Below, piece after piece: positions 22,816 to 33,942 of a stretch of 64,000 bases of DNA. The stretch is from Gossypium raimondii. Its lineage: Eukaryota; Streptophyta; Magnoliopsida; Malvales; Malvaceae. Made by a program: the position numbers and the translations under genes. The stretch is from assembly GCF_025698545.1 (NCBI RefSeq), contig NC_068567.1:310001-374000 (forward strand), read 5' to 3'. Under the pieces are notes generated by a model. The model searched no databases. It saw only the letters and a list, made by a program, of their open reading frames with translations, and was not told the DNA's origin. The stretch's first letter is position 1; the number at the start of each line of letters is the position of its first letter.

Positions 22816-25579
22816 TGTAACACCCCTTACCCGAGACCGTTTCCGGAGTCGAGCACGAGGCATTACTTAGCTTATCTTACCAATTCGGAGCATAAAAACT
22901 AGGTTTGAAAATTTATTTTCACTATTTACAGCAAAGCTGTCCAATTGCGCAGCGGTCACTAAATTAATTATAACTTGAGCTACGGAACTCAAAATTTAAC
23001 TCCGTAAATTTTCCTTGAAACTAGACTCATATATCTTCCTACCATAAAATTTTTAGAATTTTTGGTTCAGCCAATTAGTACAGTTTATTAGTTAAAGTCT
23101 CCCCTGTTTCACCATTCGACTATTCTGCCCTCTTGTTACTAAAAATAACTTTTCTCATTATAGGATTTTCATATGCTATTCCCACTTGTTCCTACAGAAA
23201 ATGGACTCATTAAGGAATCTAAGCATGTAAATTTCAACTCATAACCATTTTTTACAATTTGTAATTATTTTCTAAACTCAGAACAGGGACTCCAAAACAG
23301 TTCTGACCCTATCTTACTAAAATTCACATATCTTAAAATATAAATTTCCTTTTGCTACACTGTTATTTTTCCATAAAAATAAACTCAACAAGATTTAATT
23401 CCATATATCATTCACCCTCTAATTCATTTTATATCATCCTAGGTGATTTTTCAAATTCACGTCACTGTGCTGCCTGAATTCTGTTTCTTTGCCAAATTTT
23501 ATCCTTTCATGATTTCCATGCATAATTTATCACCTAATCTTTCATAACAACAAACACCTTCATCCTTAACCATTTTAATGACCATACATCATCAAATACT
23601 TACACATCACTCATTAGCAAAATCATCATTACAAACATACAAAATAACTAAATCCCTATACATGCCATAACTCAAACGTGTTTTGACATAAAATACCGAA
23701 AGCAGTTGTGGTTGATAGTGTGGACGATCTCCGACTTCTTTAGGATCCTTGAAGTAGCTTTGCAATACTATAAGAGAAAGAGAAATAAAAGAAGTAAGCA
23801 TAAAGCTTAGTAAGTTTACTAGCAAATAAATAACAACATTACACACAAATAATTAAACTCAAGTGACTATATCTCTAGTTTACTCTTTAGTTAATCTCAT
23901 ACTAGTTCTCTTACTTGTTTACTTAGAATACTTGTGTGCATAACTTACTCAACTCTTGCTGCATCGTTGAACATCAATTGATAGTATAATAAGTTCTTAA
24001 GTCTTACAACTTACGAGCTTGCCATTTATGCTTTAAACCGAACTTTCATGAACATAATTCGTTTACAAGCCCGTTGAGCTACATTGGAATAATAAGGATA
24101 CTCGGGTCTCTTCCGATAATAACATGCCAAAGCCATGTCCCAGACATGGTCTTACATGGGATGTTCTCATATCGGTGCCCATGCCATGTCCTGACATGGT
24201 CTTACTGGGACCTCTCATCTCGGTGCCAACGCCATGTCCTGACATGGTCTTACATGGGACCTCTCGTCTCGGTGCCCATGCCATGTCCCAGACATGGTCT
24301 TACAGGGGACCTCTTATGATCTTAAGGATGCCAATGCCATGTCCCAGACATGGTCTTACATGGGATCTCTTTACCCAAATGTCATGACATTCGTATCAAT
24401 TACCATCCTTATGTATCAACGGGACTTTTAAATTTTAATTCTCTATCATTTCATGCTTGGATCATCATCAAATAAATTCATAAAATAAATTCATAATTGC
24501 TGGAAATTAACAGCATTAATAATAAATATTGAAATATTGCATTTATTTACCGTAAACTTACCTCGGTACCAATTATAGCCAAATTCACCAACTTAGTCTT
24601 CAACTTTATTCTTCCCTTTGTCTAACCTCGAGTTTCAGTACTTCTTGATCTAAAATAGTAAATTTAACTTATTTAATAATCACATTCATCAAAACATCCT
24701 CGACTCTAACTTTTCAAAATTACAATTTTGCCCCTAAACTTTTACATAATTACATTTTTGCCCCAAGGCTCGGAAATTAAACTTCATCTCTTATTCTTAT
24801 GTTTTATAACATTCTGAACATTTTTCCCTTCTATGGAAACATCAAATTCCCACTCTAACATGTACTTATGAACATTAGGTATTTTTACCGATTATGTCGT
24901 TTTACTCGTTTGCACTTAAAATCGCTTAGCAAAAGTTGTTTAACATAATTTATAGCTTCATATTCTATCATAAAACATCAAAATAAACACTTTTCACCTA
25001 TGGGTATTTTTCCAAATATAAACCCTAGGCTAAATTATTGCTAGAATAAGCTAAATTAAGCTACCGGGATCTCAAAAACGTAAAGAACATTAAAAACGGG
25101 GCTTGGGATCACTTACTATGGAGCTTGGAAGTTTGAAAACCCTAACTATGGCTTCCCTCCTTGCTGATTTCGTTCATATGAAGAAGATGAGCATAATTTG
25201 TCATCTTTTTCCCTTTTAATTCATTTTAATTACTAGATTACCAAATTGCCCCTAACTTAAAAATTTCCTATTTCACTTATCTCATGTCCATTTTTGTCTA
25301 CCAAGTTACCAATGGTATAATTACCATATAAGGACCTCTAATTTAAAGTTTCATAACAATTGGACACCTCTAACATGTAGAACTCAACTTTTGCACTTTT
25401 TACAATTTAGTCCTTTTGGCTAAATTGAGTGCCCAAACGTCGAAATTTTCGAACGAAATTTTCACGAAATCATTTTGTGAAATTGTAGACCATAAAAATA
25501 TAATAAAAATAAAATTTTTCTCATCAGATTTGTGGTCCCGAAACTACTGTTCCGATAACCTCAAATTTGGGCCATTACA
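22816..25579 (-). repeat. Tekay/Del-like 5' LTR
   Basis: Partner of 15894-18647; begins TGTAACACCCC next to the PBS side and ends CCATTACA before the TGAAT duplication. In the sense orientation this LTR would carry the element's promoter. Confidence 0.95.
24132..24375. repeat. Minisatellite of palindromic units in the 5' LTR
   Basis: Same five-unit CCATGTC-GACATGG array as at 17214-17460, with minor base differences between the two LTRs. Confidence 0.9.
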
Positions 25580-25584
25580 TGAAT

Positions 25585-27255
25585 ACTCGTTGAGAAGGCT
25601 AAGTACGGATTCTAAGCCTCAATAATAGGGGTGAGCAAAATTCGATTCGACTCGAAAAAATCAAAAAAAAATTTGAATTTCGAGTTAAACGAATCGAGTT
25701 ATTCGAGTTAATCGAGTTATTCGAATCAACTCGAATTTTTTTTTCGAATTTCGAGTTCGAATCGAGTTGAGTTTTCGAATTCGAATAACTCGAATAATTC
25801 GAATAATTCGAATATCAAACTATAATATTTTACAGTTTTACCCTAAACTCCCAAACTTTTTTACTTTTCCCTCAAAACTTTTACTCCTTCCCACTTTTCC
25901 CCCAAAACTTTTACTCCCCTCCCCTCCCAACCCCCCAATCTACCCAAAATCCATTTCCCACCAAAATTTTACTCTTCCATTCATTTTTTTCAAAATTTTA
26001 CTCTCAAAAACCCTCAAAACTTTTTATTTTCCCCCAAAATTTTTACTCCCTCCCACTTTTCCCCTCAAAACTTTTATATTATTAAATTAAATTTCACATT
26101 TTATATTATTTATATTATTGAATTGTTTAGTCATATTGAATAGTTATAATAAAATTGAATTCTTAATTATGCCATAAAATATTCGTGTTAAAATTTTATA
26201 TTGGTATCAATTTCAAATTTTATTTTTAAAATAAATTTTATTAAAAAATCATATTTTTATATTTAATATATTTTTAATTCCAAAATACATAGTGACAAGA
26301 ATCCGAAGATAATTGAAACAACTAAGCAAACAAATAAGCTAACCAGTATATAAAAAATTAATAAATAAATTATAAGGTGATGAAAGTTAATAAAAAATTT
26401 GATTAAGGTGGACAAATTTTATTACGATGGGTGACAATGGTTACAAGGACCCAAAATTATTTTTTAAAATTTAACTCGAACAAATATATTCGATTCGATT
26501 CGATTCGAATTCCATCTCACTCGACTCGATTCGAGAAAACTTCAAATAAAGTTAAGATGATAAAATGAGATTCGAAAACTCGATTAACTCGAAAATTTTC
26601 GATTCGATTCGATTCGATTCGATCGAATGCTCACCCCTACTCAATAACCCTTTTGGGGATTTTTGACAACCTTCCGCTAGATGGGTTTAGTGGCTCATGG
26701 TTGTGGTAGAAAAGAAAATAAATAAAATAAAAATAAAGATTTTATTGAAAAGAAATATGAAAAGAACAAAAGCCTAGACTTTTGGGGAGAGAGTGTTTAC
26801 AGAAAAAGAAAAGATGGGCTCCCCTTTTGAGTCACTTCACCCCCTATTTATAGTGCTAGGGGAGATATTCTAATTCTACTTAAATTCCTAAAAGATAAAT
26901 ACATTTAATTGAAGATAAATAAAGATAAAATAAAATCCTAAAAATAATCCTTAATAATTATCTCAATATTAATTATCCTAATATAATTAAAATAGAGTTT
27001 AATAAAATAAAATCTCTTCTTTTTGCATTTCAACCCTTGTGTCCTCCATGCTTGCACTTTTGGCACCAACTTTTCCTTGTGTTGCACATTGGCCCATTTT
27101 ATCTCTAAATTCACGCTTTTGGCCCTTAATTTTGCTTTTGCTTCAAATTTAGTCCCTATGAGATAAAAGATCATAAATAGCTCAAATTAGCAGGATCATA
27201 CTCAGAATAAATACATAATTAATACATAAAAATACGTTATTCTAGAGTGTTATCA
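25585..27255 (-). repeat. Athila-like LTR, left copy, remaining segments (hAT-interrupted)
   Basis: Resumes exactly where the empty site continues (ACTCGTTGAGAAGGC). It is interrupted at 25626-26639 by the hAT-like element and continues to GTTATCA at 27255. It aligns with 34612-35252 of the right LTR. Confidence 0.92.
25626..26639. mobile_element. Non-autonomous hAT-like DNA transposon
   Basis: 1014 bp with terminal inverted repeats TAGGGGTGAGCA and an exact 8-bp target duplication CTCAATAA (25618-25625 and 26640-26647). The empty site occurs once in the other LTR at 34645-34652. TIR form and 8-bp TSD fit the hAT superfamily. There is no transposase. Subterminal regions are packed with short TTCGATTCGA and ACTCGAATAATTCGA repeats on both sides, likely transposase-binding repeats. 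The middle has a C-rich imperfect tandem of AAAACTTTTACTCCC-type units (about 25850-26080). Confidence 0.93.
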
Positions 27256-27595
27256 AATCCCCCCTACTTAGCCCATGCTTGCCCTCAAGTATGGTTCCTA
27301 TCTACTGTGAAAGTTAGATTCTGCCATAAAAGAAATACAACTCCAAAGTTTTATAAAAATCAGTCAAAATGCATATGAAAAATAAAGAGAACCCTAGGCT
27401 TGCTTTAAGTAAAATAGAAAAAGTTTTCTAATTAATACACACAAAAATTAGAATCAACTTGAATTATTTAATGAAAATTAGATAAATTACCAAACCTACC
27501 AAGACACTCTATTTGTTTCCTCCTTTAGTCCCAAAATTTTTTCTTTTTCTTTTTGTTTTTTTCTCTCTTTTTTTTTATGCTTTAGGAATATACTG

Positions 27596-27872
27596 AACCT
27601 TTTGACGCGAAGAGAGATGACAGCCAAGCACCCCACCCCGGTTACTCAGCCCAACAAACTCCTAATTTATTATAATTTTTCTTAAGAACACATCAAACCT
27701 TTTGACGCGAAGAGAGATGACAGCCAAGCACCCCACCCCGGTTACTCAGCCCAACATGTTCTTAAAAATTAATTCCGGTTAGCGGAGTTTTATCTAACAC
27801 GTCACACAACCTTTTGACGCGAAATAGGATGACAACCCAAGCACCCTACCCCGGTTACTCAGTCAGTCACGT
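27596..27872. repeat. Three-copy tandem repeat in the Athila-like 3' region
   Basis: Units start at 27596, 27696 and 27808. Each holds a conserved core of about 57 bp (CCTTTTGACGCGAA ... GGATGACA/AGATGACAGCC, then CCCGGTTACTCAG) separated by variable AT-rich spacers. Cores 1 and 2 are nearly identical; core 3 has diverged. Confidence 0.9.
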
Positions 27873-28543
27873 TTTTAAGCTGCACTCATAACCACGGAAC
27901 ATTAAATGATATTAATAATAACTTTTTTTTATGAGGACTTTAGAGAAAAAATAATAATAATCAAGTGTCAAAAATAAGTTTCAGTAATTACCTTAATAGT
28001 CATCAATATATTTTAGCATGCAATCATATTAAGTGTCCACTTTGTATTTAAACTTGATGAATTTTACGAAAAGCAAGACAGAGTTAACTTTATGAGTCAC
28101 AATTATTTTTACTCTAATAAAAATAAAACAGTGGAGATGGCATCAATTATGAAAAATTCGTAATTTTCTCAGAAAACAAGAATCATGCTTGTAGGACAAA
28201 CAGTAGGCAATTCTTGGTAAAAATATTGGGCATGAAAATAATAACGAAGAGTACCTCCCCCTTACTGAAAGCACATTGTCCTCAATGTGGACGAAAAGAA
28301 ATAAATAGATAGAAAAAGTTTAGAAAAACTCCCCGTGTGATCACAAATGATGGCAATGAGCTTGGTCAGTTGCTGGCCAAAGGTTTCAAGTCAGGCCTCA
28401 ATGCGCTTTAAGTGTTGCTTAACGGTTTGCTTCATTTTTTTTCTAAGCAAAAGAAGAAAAATTGATTAATATCCAAATAAGTAATAAATAATAAAATAAA
28501 GTAATAAATAAAGTAAAGAAAAATAATAAATAAAAATAAAATT

Positions 28544-28590
28544 TGGGTTGCCTCCCAACAAGCGCTTGTTTAACGTCGTTAGCTCGACGC
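28544..28590 (-). promoter_or_regulatory. Cluster of three short hairpins downstream of pol
   Basis: On the sense (minus) strand, in order: CGTCG-AGCTAA-CGACG (28589-28574), the perfect palindrome ACAAGCGCTTGT (28569-28558) and GTTG-GGAGG-CAAC (28559-28547). The sequence AAGCGCTTGTTGGGAGGCAA resembles a block I know from many plant Athila/Tat-type elements just after the polyprotein. A role in RNA processing, packaging or translation is inference. Confidence 0.6.
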
Positions 28591-28704
28591 CGTTATTGGT
28601 TCTATGGTGGTTCCAAATGGATTTCCTCAACCGTGTGGGCTTGAAAATTCTCATAAAATGGCTTCAACCGCTGGCCATTGACTACGGAACGGCTTTCAGA
28701 TTCT

Positions 28705-30312
28705 TCACTCTATTTCAACCGCTCCATGTGTGAACACTTTAGTAACAACGAAAGGTCCTTGCCATCGTGATCGAAGCTTACCTGGGAATAACTTTAACAC
28801 AGAGTTATAAAGTAAAACTTTTTGTCCTACTGAAAAATGCTTCTGAGCTATTCTCTTATCGTGAAACAACTTTGTCTTGTCTTTATAAATGTGAGCATTT
28901 TCGTAGGCATCATTACGAATTTCTTCTAACTCTTGGATGTCTAATTTCCTTGCCTTTTCTGCAGGTTCTAACTCCAAGTTACACTGTCGAATGGCCCAAT
29001 AGGCTTTATGTTCCAATTCAACTGGAAGGTGGCAGGCTTTACCAAAAACAAGTCGATACGGGGTCATACCAATCGGTCCCTTATACGCAGTCCTATAGGC
29101 CCAAAGTGCATCATTTAGCCGAAGGCTCCAATCCTTTCGATTAGGACGAACTGTTTTCTCCAAAATAGTCTTGATTTCCCTGTTTGAGACCTCGGCTTGA
29201 CCGTTCGTTTAGGGATGGTAAGCCGTAGCTATAAGGTGGTGGACTCCATATTTTGCCAACAGTGCCTCCATGACCTTATTACAAAAGTGGGTGCCACGAT
29301 CACTGATTAGGGCTCGAGGTGTGCCAAACCTGGAAAAGATAGTTTGTTTTAAAAACTCCATAGCAGTTTTGGCATTATCATTATGAGTAGGCTTTGCTTC
29401 TATCCACTTAGAAACATAGTCTACTGCAAGAATTATGTATACATTGCTAAATGAAGAAATAAATGGGCCCATGAAATCGATATCCCATACATCAAAGATT
29501 TTGCATACATGAATCGGGGAAAGGGGCATTTGATTTCGTTTAGTGATGTTACCTGTATGTTGGCACCTATCACAAGACTTACAGAAGTTATATGCATCTC
29601 GAAAAATTGTGGGCCAATATAGCCCACATTCTAACACCTTATGAGCGGTCCGCTTAGGGCCAAAGTGACCTCCACAAGCTTCAGCATGACAAAAATTAAG
29701 GATAGAAGTTACTTCAGTTTCTGGAACACATCTTCGTATTATCTGGTCTGAACAGTGTTTCCATAAGTATGGGTCATCCCAAATGTAATATCGAGCGTTG
29801 CGTCTAAGCTTGTCCCTCACGGAACGTGCTACCTTAGTGGGTAATAATCCTGTGGCTAGAAAGTTTACTAAATCTGCATACCATGGGAGACGTACCTCGG
29901 TCGAGAATAGGCTCTCATCAGGGAATTCTTCTTTAATAGGGATGTCGTCAAAATGTACTTTTATTCTGCTTAAGTGGTCAGCCACTAAATTCTCGCATCC
30001 TCTTTTGTCTCGAATCTCAATGTCAAATTCTTGGAGCAGTAAAATCCACCTAATGAGCTTCGGTTTTGCTTCTTTCTTCGCGATCAAATACCTGAGAGCT
30101 GCATGATCAGAAAAAATAATCACTTTAGTTCCCAATAAATAAGGTCGAAATTTATCTAAAGTAAATACAACGGCTAAGAGTTCTTTTTCCGTAGTGGTGT
30201 AGTTGCTCTGCGCAGCATCTAGGGTTTTCGAGGCATAACATATGACATGTGGTTCTTTGTCTATCCTTTGCCCCAACACGGCTCCTACACTCAAGCCGCT
30301 AGCGCCGCACAT
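28705..30312 (-). pseudogene. Athila-like RNase H and integrase with a premature stop
   Basis: One frame apart from an in-frame TAA at 29209-29211, just after the IATAYHP block, before [13 protein letters not shown]. RNase H: the motif expected to carry the first catalytic Asp reads MCGASG here, with Gly in that place; [10 protein letters not shown] is present. Integrase: HHCC finger ([10 protein letters not shown] ... CKSCDRCQ), catalytic DFMGPF and SDRGTHF, and a C-terminal part to 28705 ([20 protein letters not shown]). The copy cannot make active enzymes. Confidence 0.9.
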
Positions 30313-30454
30313 AATTTCAAATGGGTATTTTCAATCGGTGGTTGTACTATAGGAGCGGAGACTAACTTTTTCTTAAGTGTATCAAATGCCTCCTTACATT
30401 TTGGGCCAAACTCAAATTTCTTATCCTTCGCAACAACTCACACAAGTGGTTCAA

Positions 30455-32420
30455 CTACCTTGAGAAGTTTTTATGAAGCGCTACCAGAAACCCTGCATGG
30501 CCAAGAAAAGAACAAATTTCCCTCACAGTGGAGGGATAAGGCAAAGAATTTATAATATCAATTTTGGCCTTATCGACCTCAATTCCTTTAGATGAAACAA
30601 CATGACCTAGAATTAAACCCTTGTCTACCATAAAATGACACTTTTCATAATTCAAGACAAGATTAAATTCTATGCACCTACTTAAAATTATCGTTAGATT
30701 TTTAAGGCATTCATCAAAACAATTCCCATATACAGTAAAATCATCCATAAAAACTTCGATAATTTTTTCCACATATTCAGAAAATATACTCATCATACAT
30801 CTTTGGAAGGTGGCCGGCGCATTGCAAAGACCGAATGGCATCCTTCTATATGCAAATGTACCGAATGGGCATGTAAAAGTGGTCTTTTCCCGGTCCTCCG
30901 GTGCATGACCGAATTTGAAAGAAACACGAGTATCCATCAAGACAACAAAATGAGTTTTTCCGCTAATCTTTCAAGCATTTGATCTATAAAAGGAAGAGGA
31001 AATGATCTTTTCTAGTGTATGAATTCAACTTCCTGTAATCAATGCAAACGCGCCACCCATTTTGTACTCGGGTAGGTACCAAGTCACCTTCAGCATCTTT
31101 TTTTACTGTCACGCCCGTTTTCTTGGGCACGACCTGAACCGGACTTACCCACCTACTGTCAGAAATAGGGTAAATTACGTCAGCATCTAAAAGCTTGATT
31201 ATTTCATTTTTTACTACCTCCATCATATTCGGATTTAGCCGTCTTTGCGCCTCTCGCCTCGGCTTCGTGTCTTCCTCCAAGTAGATCCTGTGTGTGCACG
31301 TCAAAGGGCTTATCCCTTTTAAGTCTGCAATGGTCCCGCTAATCGCCTCCTTATGACTTTTTAGTATATGAACCAAACTTTCCTCTTCATGTGTGGAGAG
31401 TCTATTGGAGATTATGACTGGTAGGGTATTACCCTTCCCCAAAAATGCATATTTCAGATGCTCAGGAAGTGGTTTCAACTCCAACTCTGGCACCTGTATA
31501 ACAGAAGGTAATAGTTTAGTATTTGGAGATAATAAATCATTAACAAATTCAATTTCATCAAGTTCAGAATTATCTCCATAAATTGACTCGAAATTCTCTT
31601 CCACCAAAGAATCAATTATGTCGATACGATTTACGCTCAATATTTCACTTGGATGGCTAATGGCGTCGTAGACATTAAACTTTACGATCTCTCCATCAAA
31701 CTCCATCGTGAGAGTTCCACTTCGAACATCAATTTTAGTACTAGCTGTATTAAGGAACGGTCGACCTAGCAGGAGATCTGAAGATCCAAGAGTGCTATCC
31801 TCCTCCATTTTGATCACATAAAAATCTGCAGGGAAAATAAGATCGTTAACTTTTACCAGAACATCCTCGAGTACTCCTTCTGGATGCACAACAGACCTGT
31901 CCGCCAATTGAATGATAACACCTGTTTTTGTCAAAAAACCCGCGTTAAGTGATTCATAAATAGAATACGGCATTACATTTATAGAAGCCCCTAGATCACA
32001 CATAGCCTTTTTAATTCCCAAATGGCCTATTTTGCATGGTATTGCAAACATGCCCCTATCCTTACATTTTGCCGGCATTTTTCGCTGTAACACTGCGGAT
32101 ACATTCTCACCAACATTCACCCTTTCATTACCTGTTAATTTTCGTTTGTTGGTGCAAAGCTCTTTAAGAAATTTAACATACCGCGGTATTTGCTTGATGG
32201 CATCCAACAGCGGAATATTGATCTCGACATTCCTAAATGTTTCAAGAATTTCTTTATCCTCTTTACCTCTTCGACACTGGTTGAATCGTTCTGGAAATGG
32301 AGGTTGAATTTTAGGCAATGAAGGCTTCGATCGGACCTGTTCGTCTTTTTCGGGTTTTTTCTGGGTAATTTCTTGGGCAAGATTCCTGTCAGGAATTGGT
32401 TCCGATACCTTTCCAACCAT
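30455..32420 (-). pseudogene. Athila-like protease and reverse transcriptase, frameshifted
   Basis: Segment 30984-32420 holds the gag-pol linker, the protease (CDLGASINVMPYSIY) and the RT N-terminus (WRVCIDYRKLN), ending at a stop soon after RKDHF. The RT core resumes in another frame at 30455-30940 (FTCPFGTFAYRRMPFGLCNA, catalytic FMDD in EVFMDDFTVYG, GHVVSSKGIEVD) and breaks again at GHAGFLVAL, where the expected frame is lost before RNase H. At least two frameshifts. Confidence 0.9.
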
Positions 32421-33544
32421 AACGCCTTTGCATTTGCATTTTGTATAGGGTTTGGTTCATTTGTGACAAGAGCTTCCCTTGAGAAGTCAATTTTTCAATC
32501 GATGTGGTCAACTCTCTTATGGACGCCTCGGTTTTCTGTTGGAAATCTTTCATCTCTTTTTGGAAATTAAGAGTTTGCTGTTGGAAATCAAGAACATTAG
32601 CTGCTAACTTATTGACCATGGTTTCTAGAAAATTACCGGACCTTGTGGTACATTGAAATCGATTTTGGTATGGTGGTTATTTCGTGGATTGGTCCTATAG
32701 CTTAAGTTAGGATGGTCCCTCCACCCTGGGTTGTAGGTATTAGCGTAGGGGTCGTACTGCCTTTGTGGTGGCCCAGGGAAATTTCCCAGACACCCAGATG
32801 GGCCGTGGTATCATCATACAAACTGGGACATGCATCAGTTGCATGATCTGGTGTAGCACATATTCCACATAACCGAGCTGTCTTTGTTTTTTCTGCAATA
32901 AGAGAGTTCATCATATTAGTAAGTCTATCAACTTTATCCTCTAAGGTTGGATTACTTAGCTGATGAACCCTTCTAGGGGGTTCAGTATTGGTTCGGAACT
33001 GCTGAGAATTTGCAGCCATCGTGGAGATCAAGTCTCTCGCTTGTTGGGGAGTCATGTTGACCAATGCTCCTCCACTAGCAGCGTCTACCATATTCATCTC
33101 CATGGGCTTCAAACCTTCGTAAAAGTATTGGAGGAGAGATTGCTCTGTTATACCATGTTGTGGACAGCTTGCACACAACTTTTTAAATCGCTCCCAATAA
33201 TCGTAAAGGGACTCAGCTTCTTTTTGTCTTATTCCAACGATCTCTCTTCTTAGCTCAGCTGCTCGAGATGCTGGAAAAAACCTGTTCAGAAACAAACGAG
33301 ATAGATCAACCCAAGTTGTAATAGATCCAGGGGGTAAATAAAATAACCATTCCTTAGCGGAATCTGCTAGGGAGAAAGGGAAAGCACGCAATTTAATCTG
33401 ATCCTCAGTTACCCCCTGAGGTTTCATGCTAAGACAAACCATATGAAATTCTTTCAGATGCTTGTGGGGATTTTCATTTTGTAACCCACGAAAAGTTGGC
33501 AATAACTGGATTAAACCTGACTTCAATTCAAAATTAGTATCCAT
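32389..33544 (-). pseudogene. Athila-like gag, frameshifted
   Basis: Segment 32702-33544 (280 codons) has the capsid domain (AFPFSLADSAKEWLFYLPPG, WVDLSRLFLNRFFPASRAAE, ESLYDYWERFKKLCASCPQH) and a CCHC knuckle CGICATPDHATDAC. After a frame break near 32700, a coiled-coil-like stretch (MVNKLAANVLDFQQQTLNFQ) follows at 32389-32619. Confidence 0.9.
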
Positions 33545-33919
33545 AGTAGGATACGCGATGCATAATGGCGGTTATTACATTGGAGCTTGACGATTCTTCG
33601 AATCGTTTGAGCCATTGGATCGTGTGCTAAATTTGGGTTTTCGTTAACCCTAGCATTAAGCACTTCTTCTGGTGAGTCGACTTCTACTTTTTCACTTTCA
33701 ATTGTTTGAGTAGGGTTTTCGTTAACCCTAGACTCACTTCGTCGTCGACTTCTATTTGTGGCGGTGGGTTACTTTGAGTTCCAACCACCGATTGCTTTTT
33801 CGTAACTTTGTCTCCTTGCGATTGGCTCTAGCAGATCTTCTCAATTTCGAATCGAACGCAAGAGTACCGGAGCGAGATCTTGTCATAAGAAACAAAAAAA
33901 CAAGATTAATCGTTGCGTA

Positions 33920-33937
33920 CCCCCAAGAACGGCGCCA
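33920..33937 (-). other. Primer-binding site, tRNA-Asp type
   Basis: Minus strand TGGCGCCGTTCTTGGGGG. The first ten bases fit the complement of the plant tRNA-Asp 3' end used by Athila/Tat elements; the next three differ from the usual GCC. It lies five bases inside the LTR ending at 33943. Confidence 0.8.
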
Positions 33938-33942
33938 AAATT

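Larger units (their letters stand above)
15894..25579 (-). mobile_element. Tekay/Del-like Ty3-gypsy retrotransposon nested in the Athila-like LTR
   Basis: Full-length but defective. The LTRs run 15894-18647 (2754 bp) and 22816-25579 (2764 bp), both starting TGTAACACCCC and ending TTACA. The 5-bp TSD TGAAT lies at 15889-15893 and 25580-25584, and occurs once at 34607-34611 in the uninterrupted Athila LTR. The internal region is only 4168 bp because the integrase catalytic part is missing. PBS and PPT are present. Chromovirus affinity (Tekay/Del) is inferred from the pol sequence and a decayed chromodomain-like tail. Confidence 0.95.
27256..28704 (-). other. Athila-like 3' non-coding region with polypurine tract
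   Basis: The PPT TAAGTAGGGGGGATT (27256-27270, minus) abuts the LTR. Athila-type elements often carry an env-like ORF between pol and the 3' LTR; none is recognisable here. The region instead contains a three-unit tandem repeat (27596-27872) and a triple-hairpin block (28544-28590). Confidence 0.7.

Noticed and set aside
27596-27872. CRISPR-like array (repeat plus variable spacer)
   Set aside because: Only three units, long repeats, unequal spacers, inside an Athila-like element of a plant genome.
32032-32307. Plus-strand ORFs across the Athila-like block (also 28767, 30247, 29798)
   Set aside because: Antisense to gag-pol remnants.
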